Positions 43,624-52,582 of a stretch of 64,000 bases of DNA are shown here, one piece after another; the first letter of the stretch is position 1, and each line of letters begins with the position of its first letter. The stretch is taken from contig JAEWHR010000060.1 of assembly GCA_023387655.1 (NCBI GenBank), positions 5,964 through 69,963 on the forward strand, given 5' to 3'. The notes under the pieces were generated by a model. The model had not been told where the DNA came from. It made no database searches and saw only the letters and a program-made list of their open reading frames with translations. The translations under genes were made by a program, and so were the position numbers. The stretch comes from Bacillota bacterium (lineage in GTDB: Bacteria > Bacillota > Clostridia > Lachnospirales > Lachnospiraceae).

Positions 43624-43802
43624 ACGTGTCCTTTCTTTATAAGTTCTATAGTTTTAAGTAATATTTAAGTACTATTATAACATGACTGGATAAATTTTAC
43701 TATGTAAGGTCATTAAGAATCTTTTTTTGGGGAGCTACTCCTGATTGAATAAAAATAAAACAAAAATAAAAAATAATAAAATAATGTAATCAAACAAAAC
43801 AA

Positions 43803-43829
43803 TAAATATGACACAAGATGTCATATTTA
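43803..43829. promoter_or_regulatory. Perfect palindromic operator candidate
   Basis: TAAATATGACA (43803-43813), five bases, TGTCATATTTA (43819-43829). It overlaps the -35 of a plus-strand promoter (ATGACA at 43808, 17 bp, TATATT at 43831) and lies between the GH31 and zinc-ribbon genes. Confidence 0.6.
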
Positions 43830-43944
43830 CTATATTATAATAAAAATACAAATCTAAGTTATCTTTGTTAGTTTATAAGATTTGTGAGATAAGTATTATT
43901 GGTACAGCTAAGTCATTAATGTGAAATGAGAAAGGATGGTTTCT

Positions 43945-44208
43945 ATGGAAGAAAAGCTATGTCAGTCATGCGCTATGCCACTAACAAAAGAAGAGGAGTT
44001 TGCAACAAATGCGGATGGTAGTAGGAATGAGGAGTATTGTATTTACTGCTATAAGGATGGAAGTTTTGTTGCGGATCAAACCATGGAAGAGATGGTAGAG
44101 TTTTGTATTCCTTTTATTTATAAAGAGGGAGAGGGAAAAACAGTGGATGAAGTGCGTAAAGAAATGCTAACTTATTATAAGACACTGAAACGCTGGAAGG
44201 AAGACTAG
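43945..44208 (+). CDS. Zinc-ribbon domain protein
   Basis: The 87-residue protein has two Cys pairs (C-Q-S-C near residue 6 and C-I-Y-C near 32), matching the small zinc-ribbon family PF12674. A helical C-terminal part follows. Such proteins are often called putative transcription regulators, but no function is known. AAAGGA lies eight bases before ATG 43945; an in-frame ATG at 43936 is too close to it. The palindrome at 43803 sits in its promoter region. Confidence 0.8.
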   Translation: MEEKLCQSCAMPLTKEEEFATNADGSRNEEYCIYCYKDGSFVADQTMEEMVEFCIPFIYKEGEGKTVDEVRKEMLTYYKTLKRWKED

Positions 44209-44305
44209 AGGTTTATAAATACCAGACAGAATCACAGTATAAGATAAATCATCTATTCAATATTAGGTTTGTATTAAGGTATGGATAGTCTATAGGAAAC
44301 ACATA

Positions 44306-44343
44306 AAAAAGAGATGAAACCTTAAAAGGAACCATCTCTTTTT
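44306..44343. terminator. Bidirectional terminator
   Basis: AAAAAAGAGATG and CATCTCTTTTT arms with an inner CCTT/AAGG stem, between the zinc-ribbon and LCP genes. Confidence 0.8.
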
Positions 44344-44399
44344 ATATACAACAAGATAACACTTTTCTACACAGCTGGAATAGCTATACTTATTTTTAT

Positions 44400-45500
44400 T
44401 TATTCATAAAGGAAACGATATAACTCTTCGATATTCTTGTCCCAATCAAGTACCAACGGATAAGTTACTCCTTGATAGGATTTAGGATCATCAAACATAC
44501 CGTCAACAGGGAGTCTTAGGGTATCAATGGTATTGATACCATTCTCCATAACAGTACTTACAATATCTTCAATCTGGTCTTTGGTGATGTTGCTTGTAAC
44601 ATATCCCATCCATTTATTTGCTTGGGATGCTGTTTTGAAAATATTCTGGGATTTTACTTTATCAAAGATTGCATTCATTGCTCTTCTTTGACGAACAGTA
44701 CGACCATAATCGTTATTTGCACCACCTAAAGTTTTTACTTTACGAACACGACAATAGCCAAGTAACTGATTGCCATTTAAGTTATTTTCACCAGCCTGTA
44801 CGGTACGATACTCCGGATTTGAGATATAATTCGTACGTCTTAGGTACTTTGCTTCCTCTTTGCCAAGTTCGATTGTTACACCACCAATGCTATCTACAAT
44901 CTTTTCGAAGGATTCAAAATTTACGGAAGCATAAGCATCGATATGAAGTTTATAATTTTCCTCTATCGTCTTGATTAATAGTTCTGCACCACCTTTTGCA
45001 TAAGCAGCATTTAACTTTGTAGACTTCCATCCAGGTACCACGACATAGGTATCACGCATGAGTGATACTAATTTGACTGTCTTTTTATTAGAGTTTACGG
45101 AAGCAATCATCATGCTGTCTGTATTCCTAGCTCCATTGATTTCCTCAATACCAAACAAGAGAATGTTAATCACGCCCTCCTCTTGGCGTCCAACAATCAC
45201 ATTATTATTTTGATTTAAAGCATCGATTGCCTCATCATCATGAACCAGCGCACCATAGACATAGCTGCTTGCCATACGATAGAGAATTCCTCGGCCAAAT
45301 CGGGTCCCAAAGATCAGTAAAAAGAGAGTGCCTAGAATAATAAAAGCAGCAAGACATCTTTTTAATACTTTATTTGACTTTTTCTTTCTTTTTAATTTCG
45401 AACGCCTATTGAAAGAAATGGGTTGTTCCTGTATGTAGTCTTCTGACTGCTCGTCCCAAGTACTTTCTATCGGATCATATGAATTTTTCTTTTCGTTCAT
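44400..45500 (-). CDS. LytR-CpsA-Psr (LCP) family cell-wall polymer ligase
   Basis: The 366-residue protein has a cytoplasmic N-terminus rich in charge, one membrane helix (about 47-68) and an extracellular LCP domain. The domain shows the family core: N-I-L-L-F-G-I-E, a D-S-M-M-I-A-S strand, S-L-M-R-D-T-Y-V-V-V-P and K-L-N-A-A-Y-A-K-G-G. The conserved Arg and Asp residues that hold the polyprenyl pyrophosphate are present. LCP proteins attach teichoic acids or capsule-like glycans to peptidoglycan. It stands alone on its transcript with no teichoic acid genes next to it. Confidence 0.9.
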   Translation of the reverse strand: MNEKKNSYDPIESTWDEQSEDYIQEQPISFNRRSKLKRKKKSNKVLKRCLAAFIILGTLFLLIFGTRFGRGILYRMASSYVYGALVHDDEAIDALNQNNNVIVGRQEEGVINILLFGIEEINGARNTDSMMIASVNSNKKTVKLVSLMRDTYVVVPGWKSTKLNAAYAKGGAELLIKTIEENYKLHIDAYASVNFESFEKIVDSIGGVTIELGKEEAKYLRRTNYISNPEYRTVQAGENNLNGNQLLGYCRVRKVKTLGGANNDYGRTVRQRRAMNAIFDKVKSQNIFKTASQANKWMGYVTSNITKDQIEDIVSTVMENGINTIDTLRLPVDGMFDDPKSYQGVTYPLVLDWDKNIEELYRFLYE

Positions 45501-45837
45501 CCCTTTAAATCCTTTCTTTGAATATGTCTAATCACGGTGTTATAGAAAACAGTGATTTCTGACATTGAATAATATAACACTTATGAGAAATCTATTCAAT
45601 TAACCATGTGTATTTTATAAATGCTTATAGATTTCTTAAATCAGATATCGTTATAACGTTGTATTGTGGCAAAATTATGTTCAAGTTATGAATTAGTTGT
45701 AACATAGTACAAAGACAATATTACATTTTTACGTTAGAGGCGATGTTACATAGTCTGTGTCATTATATTTAATGTCTACTTAATACCAAACAATAATATT
45801 AAGAGGTTTAGTTACTTTGCCATAATCAAATATAATA
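45501..45837. other. AT-rich intergenic region upstream of the LCP gene
   Basis: The LCP promoter must lie here on the minus strand. No gene was found. Several TATAAT-like strings occur, but no single convincing promoter. Confidence 0.4.
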
Positions 45838-45975
45838 TAAAGAAGTAATGTTGCTTTATATATCATAACAAAAGTAAGCAGAGAGAAGTAATGTTTCTCT
45901 ATATCATCATAACAAAAATAAGCAGAGAGAAGTAAAGTTTCTCCATATCATCATAACAAAAATAAGCAGAGAGAA
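45838..45975. repeat. Tandem 44-bp repeats with an internal hairpin
   Basis: Copies begin at 45881, 45925 and 45969 (the last partial), with a partial earlier copy from about 45838. Each unit carries CATAACAAAA, then AAGCAGAGAGAAGTA, and has its own small hairpin (AGAGAA/TTCTCT) at AGAGAAGTAATGTTTCTCT. The period is exactly 44 bp. Confidence 0.85.
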
Positions 45976-46030
45976 GTAGGGTATTTTAAGGAAACTACAT
46001 TACCATAAAATTACCGAGTTCTCTCTGCCT
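45967..46030 (-). terminator. Terminator of the ABC exporter operon built on the repeat
   Basis: GCAGAGAGAA of the last repeat copy pairs perfectly with TTCTCTCTGC (46020-46029). On the minus strand the hairpin runs into TTATTTTTG. It lies about 50 bp after the exporter stop. Confidence 0.65.
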
Positions 46031-46077
46031 TTGGGACACAATAGAGTGTTGCAAGTTTTTATTTGGATCTATTTTAT

Positions 46078-47862
46078 TTATCTTAAGAAATCATACTGGG
46101 ACATATAAAGATCATAGTACTTGCCCTTTAGAGCCATCAACTCTTCATGGTTACCAAGTTCAACAATCTGTCCTCCATCTACATACATAATCTTATTTGA
46201 ATTTTTAATGGTGGAGAGTCGGTGAGCTATGATAAAGGATGTTCTTCCTGCTAGTAATTTTGCAAGACCTTCTTGCAATAGTATTTCAGTTTCAGTATCA
46301 ATACTAGAGGTTGCCTCATCTAGGATGAGTATTTTTGGATCTGCAAGTAGGGCGCGAGCGAAGGAAATTAGTTGCCTTTGGCCAGCGGATAAACGGGAAC
46401 CACGTTCATTTACCTCAGTTTCATAACCTTTCTCTAATCCCATGATAAAGTCATGAGCACAAACTGTTTTAGCAGCAGTAACTACTTCATCATTTGTTGC
46501 CTCCATATTACCATAACGGATATTATCCATAATAGTACCTGAAAAGATAAAGCTATCTTGAAGCATAACGCCCATTTGTTTTCTTAAGGATTTGATGGTA
46601 ACGCTATTAATATCAATCCCATCAATCAAAAGCTCACCAGAATCAAGATTATAAAAACGGCTAATTAAGTTGATGATGGTAGATTTTCCAGCACCAGTCG
46701 GTCCAACGATTGCATAAGTTTCTCCTGGTTTTACATGAAAGCTAACATCATTTAGTATAGGAATGCCGTCCTCATAGCTAAAGGTAACATTCTTAAATTC
46801 TACATCTCCGATGATTGGTGGCATTTCGGTAGCACCTTCATTATCTTTTACCGTAATCTCTTCATCAATTGTTTCAAAGATACGTTCTAGATATGACATA
46901 GCGGTTAATAACGAGTTATAAAAACTTGCTAAGGTATTAATTGGTGCCCAGAATCGACCTATATAGGAGGTAAAGGCAATCAATACACCAGTAGTGATTC
47001 CAGCTACACCATTTGTAATCCAACTGACACCAAGGACATAGATTGCGGCAGTGGTAAGTGTTGAGATATTATCTATGGCAGGCCATAGCATAAAGTTATA
47101 ACGAACGGCATCCATCCAAGAGGAGCTAAAATTCCTGCTAAGATTATTAAAAATCTGAGTGTTTTCACGTTCTCTTACAAAACTTTGAGTTACGCGAATA
47201 CCATTAATACTTTCAGCAATATAGGCATTTAGGTTTGAGGATTTATTACTTTGTATCTGCCAAGCCACACGTTGCCTTCTCTTAATAAAAAATATTAAGC
47301 CCATTAATACCGGAAGACCGATCATACAGATTCCAGTAAGCCTTATGTCAATGGATAGCATAAAGCCAACGATAAAAAATAGGCTAAATAGCTCGGTTAT
47401 GGTATTAATAATACCGTTACTTAGAAGATCACTTAAACTATTTACATAGTTAACAACACGTACCTGAATCTTCCCGTGAGGACGATCATCATAATAGGAA
47501 AATGGTAGCTTCTGTAGATGAGTAAAGATATCAGTACGAATTTGATGAATAATATTTTGACCAAGTTTAGCGGTGATTTTAACCTTAAGTCTTAGATTAA
47601 TCATATTAATAATATTAATCAGTAATAATAGGAGGCAAACAATGATGATACCAGCGATATTTTTATCTGGAATAAAATTATCAATAATCTTCATGAAAAA
47701 TAGTGGTACTAACATGCCAAGTGCACTGGAGGTCATCATTAATAAAATTGTGACAACCATATCCTTACGGTAAGGAATGATATAGTGACCAAGACGTTTT
47801 AAGTGTTTTACATTAAATTCTGACTGTAAGGTTTCATCAATATCATATTTATTCCTTGCCAT
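46078..47862 (-). CDS. ABC exporter subunit with intact catalytic site (BmrD/LmrD-like)
   Basis: The 594-residue half-transporter has six membrane helices (about 25-310) and an ATPase domain with Walker A G-P-T-G-A-G-K-S near 386, signature L-S-A-G-Q, Walker B L-I-L-D-E-A near 512 and H-loop A-H-R-L-S. The catalytic Glu is present. The gene overlaps the end of its partner by 14 bp, and together they form a heterodimeric multidrug-type exporter as in BmrCD and LmrCD. The signature is L-S-A-G-Q instead of L-S-G-G-Q, as expected of the half that completes the degenerate site. The substrate is unknown. Confidence 0.9.
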   Translation of the reverse strand: MARNKYDIDETLQSEFNVKHLKRLGHYIIPYRKDMVVTILLMMTSSALGMLVPLFFMKIIDNFIPDKNIAGIIIVCLLLLLINIINMINLRLKVKITAKLGQNIIHQIRTDIFTHLQKLPFSYYDDRPHGKIQVRVVNYVNSLSDLLSNGIINTITELFSLFFIVGFMLSIDIRLTGICMIGLPVLMGLIFFIKRRQRVAWQIQSNKSSNLNAYIAESINGIRVTQSFVRERENTQIFNNLSRNFSSSWMDAVRYNFMLWPAIDNISTLTTAAIYVLGVSWITNGVAGITTGVLIAFTSYIGRFWAPINTLASFYNSLLTAMSYLERIFETIDEEITVKDNEGATEMPPIIGDVEFKNVTFSYEDGIPILNDVSFHVKPGETYAIVGPTGAGKSTIINLISRFYNLDSGELLIDGIDINSVTIKSLRKQMGVMLQDSFIFSGTIMDNIRYGNMEATNDEVVTAAKTVCAHDFIMGLEKGYETEVNERGSRLSAGQRQLISFARALLADPKILILDEATSSIDTETEILLQEGLAKLLAGRTSFIIAHRLSTIKNSNKIMYVDGGQIVELGNHEELMALKGKYYDLYMSQYDFLR

Positions 47863-49615
47863 GACGGTTCCCTCCTTTCAGAGAGCTGATGGAATCGAAT
47901 TCACCATATTGATGATGAAATACGGTATAATAATAACCTTTTTTTGCAACCAATTCATCGTGAGTACCAGCTTCTTTTATAGTACCATTATCAATTACTA
48001 ATATCAGATCAGCATCTTTAATGGAAGAGATACGATGAGCAATTAAAAATACGGTGTGACGATTCTGTATGGAATGTAGGGCTTCTTGAATTTGAGACTC
48101 TGTCTCCATATCAACCGCAGAAGTCGTATCATCAAGAATAATAATAGCAGGATCTTTTAAGATTGCTCTGGCAAGTGAGATACGTTGCTTTTGACCACCG
48201 GATAATCCAACACCACGTTCGCCTACAATCGTATCATAGCCTTCTGGCATTTGGCGTATAAAATCGTCTGCATTCGCAAGTTTGGCAGCACGTTCCACCT
48301 CTTCAAAGGAGCAGTTTGGCTTACCATATGCAATATTACCCTCAATAGTATCTGAGAATAAAAACACATCCTGCATTGCCATTCCGATGTTACCACGTAA
48401 GCTATAAAGGTCATAATCCTTAACGTTTACACCATCTACGGTAATTTCACCAGAAGATACATCATAAAAACGGCATAAAAGATTCATAAGTGTTGATTTA
48501 CCGGAACCGGTTGCACCAATAATACCAACGGTTTGACCTGGTTTTACATGAAAATTAATGTCCTTTAAGATAACATCATCTTCGCTATTATAATAAACAT
48601 GGGAAAACTTAATTTCACCTTGCAGTCTATCTACTTCGTGAGGTTTTTCTGGGTTCATAACAGATGGATCCTTATTAATTGTATGATAAATTCGTTCTAC
48701 TGAAGTAACGAAACGTTGAAAATCATTGGCAAGCCAACCCGCCATTCGAAGTGGGTTGTTTATCATCCAGAGATAACCACTTACTGTAACCAATTGACCT
48801 ACGCTGATACTTTCTTTGATAGCCATAATTCCACCAACAAGGTAAAGCACGAAGAGGGAGAAGTTTGCAAAGAATTCGAAAAAAGGTATGTACTTGCGCC
48901 ATTGTGCGGTCGCATTTAATTCTGCAAGGCGATATCCATCGTTTTCTTTCATGAATTTTTCGATTTCAAAGTCTTCTTTGGCAAATGCTTTCACAACTCG
49001 GTTCCCACTGATATTTTCCTGAACTGCAGTATTTAAACTGGAAAAATGCATCCTTATGTTGTGAAATGCTGGCTTAATTGCTTTTAACTGTTTCCTTGTG
49101 GTATAAGCTGTTAATGGTACGATGGCTATTAAGCATAACGCTAAGCGGTAATCTACTGTGAAAACCATGGTCATCGCAAATAAAAATAACAAGGAGTTCT
49201 CGTAAACAGAGTAAGTAACAAAGGCAACGAAGTGGCGGATAGCATCCATGTCGCCAGTTTGCCTGGACATTAACTCTCCTGTACGATTTTTGTTGTAGAA
49301 ACTAAAATCCTGCTGTAAGAGACGACGATACACATGATCTCTCATAGAATATAGCAGGCGCTGTGAGGTAGTTTCAAACTGATAGAGATAACAAAACTTC
49401 ATAATAGAACGGATTACTGTGGTTGCAATCAAAATTATTACTAACTTCCACAGAAGTTCATACTCGCCTCCCTTGATCACTCGGTCAACAATGACACCGG
49501 ATACATAAGGATTTACAATATACATGGCGGTTGCTACGGTTACCATAAAAAATGAGATGATAAGCCGCAGTCGGTACTTTCTTAGAAATGAGATAAACCA
49601 TTTCATCGGGGTCAT
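47849..49615 (-). CDS. ABC exporter subunit with degenerate catalytic site (BmrC/LmrC-like)
   Basis: The 588-residue half-transporter has the same plan: six membrane helices, then Walker A G-A-T-G-S-G-K-S near 372, signature L-S-G-G-Q, and Walker B I-I-I-L-D-D-T-T-S near 493. Asp replaces the catalytic Glu there; the base sequence confirms it (GAT GAT). The H-loop is A-H-R-I-S. This Glu-to-Asp change in one partner is the mark of heterodimeric exporters with one weak ATP site. It is the first gene of the operon, with AGGAGGAC seven bases before ATG. No regulator gene lies directly next to it. Confidence 0.9.
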   Translation of the reverse strand: MTPMKWFISFLRKYRLRLIISFFMVTVATAMYIVNPYVSGVIVDRVIKGGEYELLWKLVIILIATTVIRSIMKFCYLYQFETTSQRLLYSMRDHVYRRLLQQDFSFYNKNRTGELMSRQTGDMDAIRHFVAFVTYSVYENSLLFLFAMTMVFTVDYRLALCLIAIVPLTAYTTRKQLKAIKPAFHNIRMHFSSLNTAVQENISGNRVVKAFAKEDFEIEKFMKENDGYRLAELNATAQWRKYIPFFEFFANFSLFVLYLVGGIMAIKESISVGQLVTVSGYLWMINNPLRMAGWLANDFQRFVTSVERIYHTINKDPSVMNPEKPHEVDRLQGEIKFSHVYYNSEDDVILKDINFHVKPGQTVGIIGATGSGKSTLMNLLCRFYDVSSGEITVDGVNVKDYDLYSLRGNIGMAMQDVFLFSDTIEGNIAYGKPNCSFEEVERAAKLANADDFIRQMPEGYDTIVGERGVGLSGGQKQRISLARAILKDPAIIILDDTTSAVDMETESQIQEALHSIQNRHTVFLIAHRISSIKDADLILVIDNGTIKEAGTHDELVAKKGYYYTVFHHQYGEFDSISSLKGGNRHGKE

Positions 49616-49812
49616 GGATAAGTCCTCCTAAGTAATAAAAGCATTGGTTGTGTACCTTCATTATAGTAACTTAAAGTTAAAATGAAATGTACAATTTTAT
49701 TGTTTTCATGTACATTCTTTATATTACGAAAATACACGAAACTCTACACTGGTACTTTAGCATATTGCATTTCATTTGTAAACGAATATTGTGGTAATAT
49801 TTACATGTTTTA

Positions 49813-49841
49813 TTGACATGTTTACATATTTGTGATAATAT
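49813..49841 (+). promoter_or_regulatory. Promoter of the ABC-2 transporter operon
   Basis: TTGACA (49813-49818), 17 bp, TAATAT (49836-49841). The direct repeat TTTACATGTTT / TTGACATGTTT spans and precedes the -35. The rest of the 361-bp divergent interval is AT-rich with no gene; AATGTAC and GTACATT (49685-49716) form a short inverted repeat on the exporter side. Confidence 0.6.
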
Positions 49842-49901
49842 GTAATTTCCTGCATAAATACACTAGTATGTATATTTGCAGAAGAATTTCATACCACGGA
49901 A

Positions 49902-49925
49902 TTTTCTTGGCAAAATCCAAGAAAA
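49902..49925 (+). promoter_or_regulatory. Leader hairpin of the ABC-2 operon
   Basis: TTTTCTTGG, six bases, CCAAGAAAA: a perfect 9-bp stem in the 5' leader, about 40 bp before the ribosome site. No T-run follows, so it is not a terminator. Confidence 0.45.
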
Positions 49926-49976
49926 GTCAGCCGCTTGGCAAGATATTTTATAATATTACTACCAGGAGGAATAAAC

Positions 49977-50774
49977 ATGATTGAAGTGGAACACATTTCT
50001 AAAACCTTTCGAGTGAGCAGAAGAAATTCTGGATTTAAAGAGGCAGCAAAAGCGCTGTTTCATCGTGAATACGAAGAACTTAAGGCACTCGATGACATCT
50101 CTTTTACGATAGCTGATGGCGAGATGGTTGGCTATATCGGTCCCAATGGTGCAGGGAAAAGCAGCACGATCAAAATTTTAAGTGGTATCTTATATCCGGA
50201 TTCCGGTACCTGTCTAGTGAATGGAAGAATTCCTTGGAAAGAACGAAAGGCTCATGTGAAAGATATCGGTGTCGTATTTGGGCAGCGTTCACAGTTATGG
50301 TGGGATGTTCCTGTCATTGATTCTTTTGAACTTTTAAAAGATATTTATGATATTCCTTTGACTACCTATCGGAATAACTTAGAGGAACTGATTGCACTTC
50401 TTAATTTATCTCAAATTATTAAAACCCCAACAAGACAATTATCACTAGGGCAGCGGATGCGTTGTGAGATAGCAGCCTCTCTTCTTCATGAACCCAAAAT
50501 ATTATTTTTGGATGAGCCAACGATTGGGCTAGATGCAATCTCGAAACTAGCGGTACGTGATTTTATTCGCAAGCGAAATGAAACTCATAAAACAACGGTT
50601 ATTTTAACGACACACGATATGCAAGATATTGAAGCATTATCAAAACGAATTATTCTGATTGGAAAAGGTAGACTCTTAATGGATGGAACGTTAGAAGAGT
50701 TAAAAGCTGTGAAAGCAGAGGATTCCATTGATGAGGTAATTGCTTCTATGTATCGAAAATATGACATCGCATAA
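49977..50774 (+). CDS. ABC-2 transporter ATP-binding protein
   Basis: The 265-residue ATPase has Walker A G-P-N-G-A-G-K-S-S near residue 55, Q-loop G-Q-R-S-Q-L-W, signature S-L-G-Q-R-M-R, Walker B I-L-F-L-D-E-P and a switch His in T-T-H-D. Two membrane genes of the DUF990 (ABC2_membrane_6) type follow, a standard three-gene exporter. The cargo is unknown; related systems export drugs or envelope lipids. Start ATG has CAGGAGGA seven bases upstream. In-frame codons further upstream lack a ribosome site. Confidence 0.88.
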   Translation: MIEVEHISKTFRVSRRNSGFKEAAKALFHREYEELKALDDISFTIADGEMVGYIGPNGAGKSSTIKILSGILYPDSGTCLVNGRIPWKERKAHVKDIGVVFGQRSQLWWDVPVIDSFELLKDIYDIPLTTYRNNLEELIALLNLSQIIKTPTRQLSLGQRMRCEIAASLLHEPKILFLDEPTIGLDAISKLAVRDFIRKRNETHKTTVILTTHDMQDIEALSKRIILIGKGRLLMDGTLEELKAVKAEDSIDEVIASMYRKYDIA

Positions 50775-50808
50775 AGAAAAAAAGTAAAAATCAATTATGG
50801 AGGAAGAT

Positions 50809-51612
50809 ATGAAAAAATATGTTTCTTTTTTTCGCATGCGGTTTTCTACGGGATTACAATATCGTCAGGCAGCCATTGCGGGAATGTCAACCCAATTTGT
50901 ATGGGGAGCTATGGAGATATTATTATTTAAAGCGTTTTATGAGGCAGATCCATCTGCTTTCCCAATGGAATTTACTGCACTTACATCGTACATTTGGCTG
51001 CAACAGGCGTTTTTAGCGCTTTATATGATGTGGTTTTTAGAACGGGAAATTTTTGATTCCATTACCAGTGGAGGAATAGCATATGAATTATGCAGACCGC
51101 TTGATTTATACTCCATGTGGTTTGCTAGAAATATTGCAAATCGTATGTCAAAGGCTGTATTACGATGTATTCCTTTATTACTACTTGCAACATTATTACC
51201 AAAACCATATGGTATACGGCCTCCAAAAAGTCTTCTAACATTTCTTATCTTTTTGTTTTCTATGGGACTAGCATTACTTGTCACAGTTGCTTTTAGTATG
51301 ATTTTATATCTCTTATGTTTTTATACAATCTCACCTCTTGGAATACGAATGGTCGCATTCTCATTGGTGGAATTCTTTTCAGGAGCGGTCATACCACTTC
51401 CGTTTCTACCAGATGGAATAAGAAAAGTGTGTGAATTGTTACCATTTGCTTCGATGCAAAATGTTCCGTTTCGTATTTATAGCGGAGATCTTTCTGGAAT
51501 TGAGGGATATGGAGCCATCTTCTTACAGCTTTTTTGGGTAGTTGCTTTAATTTCCTTTGGTAAATACCTTTTGAAAAAAGCACTGGTTAAAGTGGTTGTA
51601 CAAGGAGGTTAG
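50809..51612 (+). CDS. ABC-2 transporter permease, DUF990 type (first)
   Basis: The 267-residue protein has six predicted membrane helices. It shows the DUF990 pattern: the start F-F-R-M-R-F-S-T-G-L-Q-Y-R, I-W-L-Q-Q-A-F-L-A, I-T-S-G-G-I-A-Y-E-L-C-R-P-L, and the late L-P-F-A-S-M-Q-N-V-P-F-R-I-Y. In-frame ATG 50797 is 12 bp upstream, but GGAGGA between the two supports 50809. It is the middle gene of the operon, 34 bp after the ATPase. Confidence 0.85.
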   Translation: MKKYVSFFRMRFSTGLQYRQAAIAGMSTQFVWGAMEILLFKAFYEADPSAFPMEFTALTSYIWLQQAFLALYMMWFLEREIFDSITSGGIAYELCRPLDLYSMWFARNIANRMSKAVLRCIPLLLLATLLPKPYGIRPPKSLLTFLIFLFSMGLALLVTVAFSMILYLLCFYTISPLGIRMVAFSLVEFFSGAVIPLPFLPDGIRKVCELLPFASMQNVPFRIYSGDLSGIEGYGAIFLQLFWVVALISFGKYLLKKALVKVVVQGG

Positions 51613-51687
51613 GGTTTTCTGATAGGATAGGAAGTAGGTATTCACATGGGAAGTATTAGACATTTGATTCAGGATAGGGGATAAAAG

Positions 51688-52464
51688 ATGAAACTTTATA
51701 AAAAATATTTTGGTATTCATTTTCGAAGTGCGATGCAGTATAAAGTATCGTTTTTACTAACAACGATTGGACAGTTTTTGGTATCGTTTAATATATTTTT
51801 AGGAATCTATTTTTTATTTGCGAGATTTTCTTCGGTAAAAGGATATACTTATCAAGAGATAATGCTTTGTTTTGCTGTAAATATTATGGCTTATTCTTTG
51901 GCGGAAATGTTTGCAAGAGGATTTGATACATTCCCTTCCATGATAAATAATGGGGAATTTGACCGCGTATTAGTCCGCCCAAAAGGAATTCTTCTACAGA
52001 TTTTATGTAGCAAAATTGAATTTACTAGGATTGGTCGTATGATTCAGGCTATCGTAATGTTTGTTTATGGTGTGAATACGAGTGGTGTTCTCTGGAGTGT
52101 GGATAAGATAACAACAGTATGTACAATGTTGATTGGAGGAACTGCGCTTTACAGTGCATTATTTCTTTTATATGCCGCAGTAAGTTTTTTTACGATAGAG
52201 GGGATTGAAGTAATGAATATTGTCACAGATGGAGCAAGAGAATATGGAAAATATCCATTTGATACGTATGGGAAAACCGTATTAAAAATTGTTACTTACG
52301 TTGTTCCATTTGCGCTATTTCAGTATTATCCTTTTTTGTATTTATTAGGTAGAAATACAAATCCAGTGCTTATCATTCTGCCACTAGCTTCTGCATTTTT
52401 TTATCTGCCATGTTATCTTTTTTTTCAAATTGGATTAAAACATTATAAATCGACAGGATCTTAA
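51688..52464 (+). CDS. ABC-2 transporter permease, DUF990 type (second)
   Basis: The 258-residue protein has six membrane helices and the matching DUF990 start F-G-I-H-F-R-S-A-M-Q-Y-K-V-S-F. It continues with G-E-F-D-R-V-L-V-R-P-K, the equivalent of the Y-E-L-C-R-P-L segment of its partner, and Y-P-F-L-Y-L-L-G at the end. Together the two permeases should form a heterodimeric membrane channel driven by the ATPase at 49977. The 75-bp gap before it holds no terminator. Its ribosome site is AGGGGA. Confidence 0.85.
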   Translation: MKLYKKYFGIHFRSAMQYKVSFLLTTIGQFLVSFNIFLGIYFLFARFSSVKGYTYQEIMLCFAVNIMAYSLAEMFARGFDTFPSMINNGEFDRVLVRPKGILLQILCSKIEFTRIGRMIQAIVMFVYGVNTSGVLWSVDKITTVCTMLIGGTALYSALFLLYAAVSFFTIEGIEVMNIVTDGAREYGKYPFDTYGKTVLKIVTYVVPFALFQYYPFLYLLGRNTNPVLIILPLASAFFYLPCYLFFQIGLKHYKSTGS

Positions 52465-52582
52465 GGAAACTACTGACTTGTGGCTGTCGTTTATGTATAA
52501 AAAGTACCTCTTAGGACAGAATATACTTGAGGCATACGAAATGCTTATCATATTCTAACCTAGAAAGGTAGGGGTGCAAACA

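Noticed and set aside
45838..45975. CRISPR array
   Set aside because: The 44-bp units are joined directly with no variable spacers, only a few copies, and no cas genes.
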